In this document: piece after piece, positions 1 through 5,302 of the stretch
Numbering within the stretch: the first letter of the stretch is position 1
Layout: each line of letters opens with the position of its first letter
Origin: a bacterium
GTDB lineage: Bacteria > Krumholzibacteriota > Krumholzibacteria > LZORAL124-64-63
NCBI GenBank assembly: GCA_003646045.1
Contig: QNDV01000190.1
Coordinates: 1 to 5,520 of the forward strand
Length of the DNA stretch: 5,520 nt
Reading direction: 5' to 3'
Position numbers and translations under genes: made by a program
Notes under the pieces: model-generated
The model's input: the letters and a program-made list of their open reading frames with translations, nothing else
Database searches by the model: none
Told to the model about the DNA's origin: nothing

Positions 1-1111
1 GCTCAACTCCGGAAACCGGTGCCGTGGCCGACCGGATGAACAGCCCCGGCGCCAAACCCGTGGCAATGGCGCCTGCCGTCCGCTCAACCCCCGTCACCGC
101 GTCCAGCACCCGCAGCCCCGCCGCACCGATAGTACGATCAGCCACATACAGGTCATTACCCAGCAGCATGATATCCGAGTGCACGAAACCGGGCAGCGCA
201 TCGAGAACATCCACGCCGCCCGCACCTGCCCGGCGGACGCTGGTATTGAAGGCCGCGTCGTTGATCACCACCAGCAGATCCTCGCCGTCCCGCTGGATGC
301 GGTTGATGTCGCCGCCCAGTTCGGCTTCGGTATGGAGATATCCGGTGGAGATCCCCGCGCTCGTATCCACGCCTTCGATACCACCGTCAGCCACCCCGAA
401 GAACCCCGCGCAACCCACGGTCAGGCGGTCGCCGTCCACCAGAATCCGCGTGTAGGGATTGGCGCCCTGCAGGGCGATGGGCTGCACGCCGGCGGTGCCG
501 GGGTCCATGTCCACCCAGACTTCGGCCACCATGTCGAAGACCAGCAGCGCCCCCGGACCGGTGGGGCTGTACCAGTTGTTCACGTCCAGGCGCTGGCAGG
601 TGATGTAGAGCAGGTCACCCACCACGGCCATCAGACTGGTCTCGGGCAGACCATCCGCGTCGGCGAACATCGACGTGTCATAGGTGTCGAGAACAGTGCC
701 GTCCACCGGATCCACCCGTAGCAGCACCGCCGAATCGTAACAGCTCACATAGGCGTCGCCCTCGGTGTCAAAAGCGATATCCTGTAAGTTAAGCCCGCTG
801 CCCAGGCTGGTTTCGTCCAGAAGTGCGAAGCCGGCAGCCGGATCCCAGACCTGCATCAGGTTACTCTGGCCACGCCCCAGGATGTAGACCAGACCATCGT
901 GATGACGCCCAGTGGCGTCACCGGGAATTACCGCCAGATCAGCCGAAACCGTCCATGGATCGGCGGCATCGAAGCTGCGAACGCGACCGAACGTGGAGTA
1001 GTCAGTGGTCACGATCCAGCCCGCCGGTTGCTGGGCGGCTGCGGGCAGGACGGTGAGCAGGGCAACCAGCAGGATGGTCGCTACGGGTATGATTCGGATG
1101 TTGAATTTCAT
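1..1111 (-). CDS. Secreted beta-propeller protein, candidate B12-capture partner of BtuB (partial, C-terminus beyond window)
   Basis: An open frame of 370 codons starts at ATG 1111-1109 and is still open at base 1. The start is supported by GGGGAG (1125-1120) eight bases upstream. Residues 1-26 form a Sec signal peptide: a short basic n-region (K2, R6), a hydrophobic core from about I7 to L22, and an AAA|Q-type cleavage site at about 24-27. There is no lipobox cysteine, so it should be released or anchored through its missing C-terminus. The rest is built of repeated propeller-blade strands with short hydrophobic strands and D-P-x-x-G type turns, for example LVYILGRG (74-81), DAYVSCYDSAVLLRVDPVDG (119-138), DLLYITCQRLDV (166-177), DRLTVGCAGFFGV (228-240), GGIEGVDT (243-250), DLLVVIND (278-285) and DLYVADR (320-326). 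This resembles YncE/NHL-like surface propeller proteins. It follows the riboswitch-controlled receptor by 20 bases and should share its mRNA. That position matches BtuG of Bacteroides, a propeller that binds B12; corrinoid binding here is inferred, not shown. Signal peptide and propeller are well supported, ligand is uncertain. Confidence 0.85.
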   Translation of the reverse strand, partial: MKFNIRIIPVATILLVALLTVLPAAAQQPAGWIVTTDYSTFGRVRSFDAADPWTVSADLAVIPGDATGRHHDGLVYILGRGQSNLMQVWDPAAGFALLDETSLGSGLNLQDIAFDTEGDAYVSCYDSAVLLRVDPVDGTVLDTYDTSMFADADGLPETSLMAVVGDLLYITCQRLDVNNWYSPTGPGALLVFDMVAEVWVDMDPGTAGVQPIALQGANPYTRILVDGDRLTVGCAGFFGVADGGIEGVDTSAGISTGYLHTEAELGGDINRIQRDGEDLLVVINDAAFNTSVRRAGAGGVDVLDALPGFVHSDIMLLGNDLYVADRTIGAAGLRVLDAVTGVERTAGAIATGLAPGLFIRSATAPVSGVE

Positions 1112-1119
1112 GATCTACT

Positions 1120-1125
1120 CTCCCC
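1120..1125 (-). promoter_or_regulatory. Shine-Dalgarno site of the propeller gene
   Basis: The minus strand reads GGGGAG here, eight bases before the ATG at 1111. It lies in the 20-base gap after the receptor stop codon (1134-1132). No terminator fits in this gap, so the two genes are read as one transcript. Confidence 0.75.
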
Positions 1126-1131
1126 GGGGTC

Positions 1132-3207
1132 TCACGGTTGAAGTCGTACCGAGGCTCGCCAACTGCGACCAGGCAGCGGAAATCCCTCGACGTCGTAGAT
1201 GCGGTTGTCGGTGACGTTTTGCAGTGACACGGCCAGGGTCAGCCAGGTTGCAGGGTGGGGCCAGCCGGGCTCCACGCTCCAATCCAGGCCCAGGTTCAGC
1301 GCTTCGCGAGCCGGTGCCATACCTGCTGCGGTGTTCACGCGATCGCGGTAGTTGGCGGACTGGAGCAGGACCTCACACCAGGGAGTCAGTGCTCCGGCCT
1401 GCCGGACCAGACGCAGGAAGGCCTCCCGGTCCGGCAGGTAGGGCAGGGCTTTCCCGTCGTAGGGTTCGTGGCCACTGTGGTCGCGAGCCTGCTGGAAGGT
1501 GATGTTGCCCTGAAAATGCAGATCCGCAGGCAGGCCGGTGATCAACTCCAACTCCAGGCCGTGCGTGACTGTGCGCCCCGCGTTGATGGCCCGACTGGTT
1601 TGCTGACTGTTGGGCACGAAGATGATTGTACTGTCGGTCTCGCTGCGGAACACCGTGGCCCGCAGCACAACGCCGGCGGCGGGATGCGTGGTCAGCCCCA
1701 GATCGATGGTTGCGATATCCTCCGGCTGCAGATCGCGGTTGCCCTGGATGCCGCCGCGGTGCCCGAAGAGTTCGATCCAGGTCGGAACCCGTACCGAGCG
1801 GGATGCGTGGGCGGCCAGGATCACCCGACCGGGAGACGCCTCCCAGACCACCCCCACAGCCGGTGAAACGTCCTCGCGCTCGTGTCGGACGTCGGATTCC
1901 TCGGGCAACCAGGGCAGCGGCGGCACAGGCGGAAAATCATCCACGTTGCGCTGCCAGCGCACGGATGGCGACACCCGCAGGCGACCCTGGGCGAAGTCCG
2001 CGTCGCAGCTGCCGAAAACCGTGGTCTGGATCCGCTGGCGCATGGGGTCGTCCACACCCCGGAACGTCTCGACATACCACTGACTGCGGTGCTCCGCTCC
2101 CAGTTGGAAAGTCAGATCCAGCCAGGTGGCCGCCCTGAACGACGGCGTGGTCACCAGCCGGCCCGTCAGATCCCGACTGCGCGAGTCGGTGCGCCCCGGC
2201 GGCATCAGGCCCACCTCGCCGTAGGGATCCTCGAGTTGCTCGTCGGTGCGGGCGCCGGACACGCCCACCTTGACCATGTCGTCGCGCCAGCCCAGGCCCA
2301 GGTAGCCATCCAGCCTCTCATAACGAACCTGGGCATGGGGCGAGCCATAATCGCCCACCGGCCCCGGCCGGCCACCGTCCCGGCGCAGGAAACCGGCCCA
2401 GCCCCGGGCGGTCAGGTCATCTCCGAGACCGCTGCGACCCTGGACGAAGGCTCCGTGCTCGCGGATCCAGGAGTTTTCCCGCACCCGTTCCACATCATCG
2501 CCGGCATCGTTGAATGTCCAGTTGTGGTCGAGGTAGGGGAAGTCGTTGTCGGCCTGCCGACCGTGCAGGGTGACCGAGGCGTTGCGCTTACCATCGGGAT
2601 CGCCCACGCCCCACACGGCGCGACCGCTGAGCTCGCCCCATGAACCCGTGCCGACGGTCAGGTCCAGTCCCGAGGCGGCCGTACGTGTCTTGAGATTTAT
2701 CGCACCCGCCCCCCCCACTCCACCCAGACGCACAGGCACCCCGCCGCGGTGGATGTCCACACTCTCGAATCGCTCCAGGGGCAGGCGGGCCAGGTCCACC
2801 AGGCCGGTCTGGGCGTCATCCAGGGGCATGCCGTCGATGAAGATGCGGATCTGGGCGGGTGATGATCCGCGCAGGGAAGGCACGGCCGACATGCCAGCGG
2901 CGCCGAAGCGACGGATCTGCAGACCGGCCGTGGCGCCCAGCACATCGGCCAGGTCACGGGCGCCCTTCTCGCCGGCCAGGTCGATGCGCGTGACCACCGA
3001 CCCCACCTGGGGCGCGGGAATCTGCTTTACCGCGGCGGTGACCACCAGGGTATCGATCCGCGTCGCTGTGGTCGTCGTGGTCGTCGTGGCCGTCGTAGTC
3101 CCGGCTCGTGCTGTTGATACCAGGCAGACCAAGGCGATGCACACGGGTGTGCACACGCTATGGATATGATTCCTGAAGCGGGAATCCCTGCCGGGAAGTA
3201 ACGCCAA
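1132..3207 (-). CDS. btuB: TonB-dependent outer-membrane cobalamin receptor (BtuB-like)
   Basis: Imports corrinoids across the outer membrane using TonB/ExbBD energy. With the chosen TTG start (3207-3205) the protein has 691 residues, somewhat longer than E. coli BtuB (614). Residues 1-35 form a signal peptide with arginines at about 7-12, a hydrophobic stretch at 18-33 and an ARA|G site. A threonine-rich linker (36-50) leads to the TonB box DTLVVTA (52-58), the same seven residues as in E. coli BtuB. The plug domain spans about 65-175, with SLRGSSPAQIRIFIDGMPLDD at about 111-131 and an RGG-x5-LGG-x4-GAINLKT segment ending near 174. The remainder is the beta-barrel. It closes with NVTDNRIYD and GFPLPGRSW, the usual receptor C-terminal motif, but ends in LQP rather than an aromatic residue. 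The upstream B12 riboswitch makes cobalamin or a related corrinoid the expected substrate. The frame stays open to an ATG at 3318, but that ATG lies inside the aptamer. TTG 3207 has GAGG seven bases upstream and gives a sensible signal peptide. Function is strong; the exact start is less certain. Confidence 0.9.
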   Translation of the reverse strand: MALLPGRDSRFRNHIHSVCTPVCIALVCLVSTARAGTTTATTTTTTTATRIDTLVVTAAVKQIPAPQVGSVVTRIDLAGEKGARDLADVLGATAGLQIRRFGAAGMSAVPSLRGSSPAQIRIFIDGMPLDDAQTGLVDLARLPLERFESVDIHRGGVPVRLGGVGGAGAINLKTRTAASGLDLTVGTGSWGELSGRAVWGVGDPDGKRNASVTLHGRQADNDFPYLDHNWTFNDAGDDVERVRENSWIREHGAFVQGRSGLGDDLTARGWAGFLRRDGGRPGPVGDYGSPHAQVRYERLDGYLGLGWRDDMVKVGVSGARTDEQLEDPYGEVGLMPPGRTDSRSRDLTGRLVTTPSFRAATWLDLTFQLGAEHRSQWYVETFRGVDDPMRQRIQTTVFGSCDADFAQGRLRVSPSVRWQRNVDDFPPVPPLPWLPEESDVRHEREDVSPAVGVVWEASPGRVILAAHASRSVRVPTWIELFGHRGGIQGNRDLQPEDIATIDLGLTTHPAAGVVLRATVFRSETDSTIIFVPNSQQTSRAINAGRTVTHGLELELITGLPADLHFQGNITFQQARDHSGHEPYDGKALPYLPDREAFLRLVRQAGALTPWCEVLLQSANYRDRVNTAAGMAPAREALNLGLDWSVEPGWPHPATWLTLAVSLQNVTDNRIYDVEGFPLPGRSWRASVRLQP
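3070..3096 (-). repeat. Short tandem repeat encoding the Thr linker
   Basis: On the + strand GGTCGTCGT occurs twice back to back (3070-3078 and 3079-3087), followed by a one-mismatch third copy GGCCGTCGT (3088-3096). On the coding strand this makes ACG/ACC codons for a run of threonines between the signal peptide and the TonB box. The 9-base unit keeps the reading frame if copies are gained or lost. Confidence 0.85.
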
Positions 3208-3230
3208 AACCAGACCTCGCCCACGAAGGT
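3205..3230 (-). promoter_or_regulatory. Expression platform: hairpin sequestering the btuB ribosome site
   Basis: Directly downstream of the aptamer the minus strand folds as ACCUUCG-UGGG-CGAGGU (3230-3214): six base pairs with one bulged U. The 3' arm contains GAGG (3218-3215), which sits seven bases before the in-frame TTG at 3207. The UGGG loop can pair, with one G-U wobble, to CCCG in the riboswitch L5 region (on the + strand 3347-3353 reads GGCGGGG). In known cobalamin riboswitches a kissing contact between L5 and the loop of a downstream hairpin (L13) mediates repression. The layout predicts that bound B12 blocks translation initiation. The pairings are visible; the mechanism is inferred from the family. 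Confidence 0.55.
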
Positions 3231-3237
3231 GGTGGCA

Positions 3238-3393
3238 GGCCTGGTACCGGTTTCCTGGCTCGCGGGTCGTCCTACTCCCTGCGCCTTCCCAGCCTTCCCA
3301 ATGGAAAACCAGTGACATAATTGCAGGTTTCGTAACCGCTTACAGTGGCGGGGCCGCGCCGGTCTTTCACCGGCTTCCTCTGGTCCCCAGGCC
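3238..3393 (-). ncRNA. Cobalamin (B12) riboswitch aptamer
   Basis: The conserved elements occur in the right order on the minus strand. GGCCUGG (3393-3387) pairs perfectly with CCAGGCC (3244-3238) to close P1. GAGGAAGCCGGUG (3380-3368) matches the consensus GAGGGAAGCCGGUG except for one missing G. GCCGGU/ACCGGC (3374-3369 with 3363-3358) forms a six-pair hairpin with a GAAAG loop. CCGCCACUGUAAGCGG (3351-3336) is the diagnostic core. CACUGG followed by UGGGAAGGC (3300-3292) gives the P6 region. GAGCCAGGAAACC (3261-3249) is the B12-box equivalent. It lies between the dus stop (3448) and the receptor start, so it controls the receptor and the propeller gene behind it. In this family adenosylcobalamin or another cobalamin bound to the RNA lowers expression. 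Confidence 0.95.
3283..3300 (-). repeat. Perfect 9-base tandem duplication inside the riboswitch
   Basis: GCCTTCCCA is present twice without a spacer on the + strand (3283-3291, 3292-3300), giving UGGGAAGGC twice in the RNA. The first RNA copy (3300-3292) is placed like the conserved GGGAAG after P6. The second adds nine bases before the GCAGG strand that pairs back to CCUGC. Confidence 0.85.
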
Positions 3394-3411
3394 ATGATAT
3401 GGGGTTGTCGA

Positions 3412-3437
3412 GCCCGGGCGATGGTTGACGACCGGGC
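3412..3437. other. Hairpin between dus and the riboswitch
   Basis: GCCCGG (3412-3417) and CCGGGC (3432-3437) form a perfect six-pair stem around a 14-base loop, just after the dus stop codon. No T-run follows on either strand, so it is not a typical intrinsic terminator. It could protect the 3' end of the dus message or be chance in GC-rich DNA. Confidence 0.35.
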
Positions 3438-3447
3438 AGAAACGACT

Positions 3448-4485
3448 CTAGTCGCTGGGGAAGTCCCTGTCAAGAACACGCCGGAAAATCAGCGCGTGAT
3501 CAGCCTCTTCGGCGCTGGCCAGCAGCACGGTGTCGGCATCCCCGGTAACCCGGGCAGCCCGGGCCTGCAGTAGGGAGTCGGGCAGTTGGGTGTCAAATTC
3601 TTCCCGCGTCCAGGGCCGCCAGCGGTGCCAGAAACCCTGGTGCCAGACGAAGAACCTCTCGACCCGCTGCCGCCCCATTTCGTCGTCACCGAAGTGCTCC
3701 AGAGCGAAGTCGCAGAACCGACGCAGTACAGCCCAACGCTCGGCCACGGTGGGCAACCAGGGCTGTCCGGTGGCGAGTTCACGGAAAATCCAGGGTTTGA
3801 TCAGGGCACCGCGAGCCACCAGGAACGAGCGTACGGCGGTCTCGGTGCGCCGTCGCTCCAGGTCCCAGGGAGTATAGATGTCGCCGTTGCCCAGCACCGG
3901 CACGTCGACGGTGCGGGCCGCCTCGTCGATAAGGTCCCAGCGTGCGCTCAGCCGGTACCGCTGGCTGCGGGTGCGGCCGTGGATGCCGACCGCGTCCGCC
4001 CCGGCCTCGGCCGAGCGCTCGGCCAGGTCGACGCAATTCAATTTATCCTCGGTGTAGCCCAGGCGCAGCTTCACCGACAAGGGCACGTCCACCGCGGCAC
4101 GGACCGTCTCGACGATACGGACCAGCAGGCCCGGTTTCTTCATGACCGCCGCACCCGAACCCCGGCGTACGATCAGGTCAATGGGACAACCGAAGTTCAG
4201 ATCAATGAATTGTGCGCCATGTCCCACGGCGATCTGCGCCGCGGCGGCCATGACCTCGGGTTTGCGTCCTGCCAGTTGGACACCGAAGGCGTCCTCCGTC
4301 TCGTGGTGGCGCAACAGGGGTCGGTCCCCGCCCTTGACCAGCTTGTCGGCCAGCACCATTTCGCTGCACGTGCGCTCGGCGCCATACTCGCGACAGAGCC
4401 GACGATAAGGGAGGTTGCCTCCCTGGGCCATGGGTGCCAGGGCGACAACCTCCTTGAAGTAGGCACGGCGGTCCGCTGCCCGCAA
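3448..4485 (-). CDS. tRNA dihydrouridine synthase, Dus3-like
   Basis: An FMN enzyme that reduces specific uridines of tRNA to dihydrouridine using NAD(P)H in the cytoplasm. The 345-residue protein opens its TIM barrel with VALAPMAQGGNLPYRRLC (14-31). The catalytic-cysteine segment is DLNFGCPIDLIVRRGSGAAV (95-114), with C100 as the expected catalytic residue. FMN and substrate residues lie in SVKLRLGY (137-144), GIHGRTRSQRY (167-177), VLGNGDIY (197-204) and ARGALIKPWIF (224-234). GNLPYRRLC, GCPIDL and ALIKPWIF, plus the LEHFGDDEMGRQRVERFF segment (262-279), are features of eukaryotic Dus3 rather than of DusA/B/C. The N-terminal CCCH zinc fingers of eukaryotic Dus3 are missing. The start must precede the LAPM strand; TTG 4485 is the available in-frame start, only three bases after the stop of the ferritin-like gene, implying translational coupling. 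The target uridine cannot be read from the sequence; position 47 is the eukaryotic Dus3 site. Confidence 0.9.
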   Translation of the reverse strand: MRAADRRAYFKEVVALAPMAQGGNLPYRRLCREYGAERTCSEMVLADKLVKGGDRPLLRHHETEDAFGVQLAGRKPEVMAAAAQIAVGHGAQFIDLNFGCPIDLIVRRGSGAAVMKKPGLLVRIVETVRAAVDVPLSVKLRLGYTEDKLNCVDLAERSAEAGADAVGIHGRTRSQRYRLSARWDLIDEAARTVDVPVLGNGDIYTPWDLERRRTETAVRSFLVARGALIKPWIFRELATGQPWLPTVAERWAVLRRFCDFALEHFGDDEMGRQRVERFFVWHQGFWHRWRPWTREEFDTQLPDSLLQARAARVTGDADTVLLASAEEADHALIFRRVLDRDFPSD

Positions 4486-4488
4486 CGG

Positions 4489-5022
4489 CTACCCGCCGTC
4501 CAGCATGGCCCCGCCGTCGAAGCCGGTAAAGCCCTCGGGGTCGGCCATGAAGTCGTAGGTATTGCTCAGCAGCGTGTAGTGCTGCTGCTCCTCGGCAGCC
4601 AAGTGCTCGAAGATGCCCTTGGCACGGGGTGAATCCACCTTGGCGGCCGCACCGGCGTACATCTCGTAGCCGCGGCGCTCCACATCCATGGCGCCCTTGA
4701 GGATCTCCAGCTCCTCCAGCTGGAAGTCGTAGGGGTCATTGGCGGAATCGATGGCGTTCTCGAAGATCCCGCGCATGTCTGCCACGTGGTCATCATCCAC
4801 GTCCGGCAGCACGTCGATGGTTCCCTCGCGCAGCAGGTCCTCACGCATCTTCACGAGGTACGCCTTGTGGCCCGCCTCGTCCTTGGCCAGTGAATTGAAC
4901 AGGTTGCGCTCGAGGGTCGAGGGGGCATTGCTGGCACGATCCTGGAAGAAGGCCATACCCTCCTCTTCAAAGGCGATGGCCTTCTCGAGGATCTCGACGC
5001 AGAGCTTGACGTCTTCGTTCAT
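4489..5022 (-). CDS. Ferritin-like diiron protein (rubrerythrin-type, no rubredoxin domain)
   Basis: A 177-residue four-helix ferritin-like protein. The ligand pattern is complete: E19 in AFEEEGMAFF (17-26), E49/H52 in DEAGH (48-52), E115 in VERRGYEMY (114-122) and E145/H148 in EEQQH (144-148). The two halves repeat the E-x2-G-x3-F/Y then E-x2-H arrangement, as expected for the internal duplication of the ferritin fold. It lacks the C-terminal CxxC rubredoxin domain of classical rubrerythrin, so it belongs with short COG1633-like proteins, usually linked to peroxide reduction or iron handling; which of these applies cannot be read here. The tail (160-177) is Gly/Asp-rich and probably disordered. 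The frame extends upstream to a TTG at 5046, but ATG 5022 is preferred because a strong ribosome site precedes it. It is the first gene of the minus-strand cluster and is coupled to the dus gene behind it. Confidence 0.88.
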   Translation of the reverse strand: MNEDVKLCVEILEKAIAFEEEGMAFFQDRASNAPSTLERNLFNSLAKDEAGHKAYLVKMREDLLREGTIDVLPDVDDDHVADMRGIFENAIDSANDPYDFQLEELEILKGAMDVERRGYEMYAGAAAKVDSPRAKGIFEHLAAEEQQHYTLLSNTYDFMADPEGFTGFDGGAMLDGG

Positions 5023-5025
5023 GGT

Positions 5026-5032
5026 CTCCTCC
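5026..5032 (-). promoter_or_regulatory. Strong Shine-Dalgarno site deciding the ferritin-like start
   Basis: The minus strand reads GGAGGAG three bases before ATG 5022, so the GGAGG core is five bases from the start. The upstream TTG at 5046 has no comparable site, which makes M(5022) the translation start. Confidence 0.8.
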
Positions 5033-5126
5033 GCTGGCAGGTCCAAATGGTTTTTAGTACTGCTTCAATGGTAAACCTCCACTCCGGAATTTCCACGAAA
5101 AAAGCTTACTGTTCTTCACGGCACGG

Positions 5127-5155
5127 TTGAATTGCCCGGTCGTCCCTGCTAGGTT
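5127..5155 (+). promoter_or_regulatory. Possible sigma70-type promoter for citrate synthase
   Basis: TTGAAT (5127-5132), a 17-base spacer and TAGGTT (5150-5155) preceded by TGC, an extended -10 feature. It would leave a leader of about 140 bases before the ATG at 5303. The -10 match is weak and the promoter consensus of this organism is unknown. Confidence 0.3.
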
Positions 5156-5268
5156 CCCGGTAATTGGATTCTGAACCGCGCGATCGCGAAACCGTACGCT
5201 TTTTCTATGGTTTAGACGATCGCCGGCCCAACCGCCGCCGGCCAGGGGACGCCGGTGATTCTTGAATG

Positions 5269-5286
5269 CCGCCCCTCGTTGGGCGG
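5269..5286 (+). other. Leader hairpin just before the citrate synthase ribosome site
   Basis: CCGCCC (5269-5274) and GGGCGG (5281-5286) form a perfect six-pair stem with loop CTCGTT. It ends seven bases before the GGAG (5294-5297) and close to ATG 5303, so it could affect translation or mRNA stability. No T-run follows, so it is not a terminator. Confidence 0.5.
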
Positions 5287-5302
5287 AACGAATGGAGCGA
5301 TC

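Larger units (their letters stand above)
5023..5302. other. Divergent intergenic region with promoters for both directions
   Basis: 280 bases between two divergent starts, so it must carry both promoters. It has A/T-rich patches near 5042-5075, 5095-5112 and 5200-5216 in otherwise GC-rich DNA. No tRNA, small gene or repeat array was seen, and no recognisable Fur or OxyR operator. A perfect 10-base palindrome CGCGATCGCG lies at 5179-5188; the same word also occurs inside btuB (1338-1347), so it is probably not an operator. Confidence 0.6.

Noticed and set aside
24..721. Two + strand frames opposite the propeller gene
   Set aside because: They are low-complexity Pro/Ser/Arg or His/Val-rich products typical of antisense reading in GC-rich DNA; the minus strand has a signal peptide and regular blade repeats.
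902..919. Perfect inverted repeat TGACGCC-CAGT-GGCGTCA
   Set aside because: It lies wholly in coding sequence of the propeller gene and is explained by ordinary codons (GDATGRH); no reason to assign a function.
1882..2643. 253-residue + strand frame opposite btuB
   Set aside because: It is antisense to the barrel domain, lacks a ribosome site and recognisable motifs.
3208..3318. In-frame upstream extension of the receptor to ATG 3318
   Set aside because: These codons coincide with the conserved 3' half of the riboswitch and its expression platform, and the peptide they would encode is not a signal peptide start. The hydrophobic segment begins only after 3160.
3396..3401. TATCAT on the minus strand as a -10 box for the riboswitch transcript
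   Set aside because: It lies directly against P1, so transcription would start inside the aptamer stem, and no -35 box is found at the right distance.
3412..3437. Intrinsic terminator after dus
   Set aside because: A stem is present but no U-tract follows on either strand, so I list it only as a hairpin.
3027..3479. 150-residue minus-strand frame crossing the dus end, the leader and the receptor start
   Set aside because: It is read through the riboswitch in another frame, overlaps the receptor signal peptide and shows no domain.
3586..4632. 348-residue + strand frame opposite dus
   Set aside because: The minus strand carries all Dus motifs; this frame is open because of codon bias and also runs into the ferritin-like gene.
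5179..5188. CGCGATCGCG, which contains the cyanobacterial HIP1 word
   Set aside because: Only two copies were seen (also 1338-1347), far too few for HIP1 enrichment, and the genes do not look cyanobacterial.
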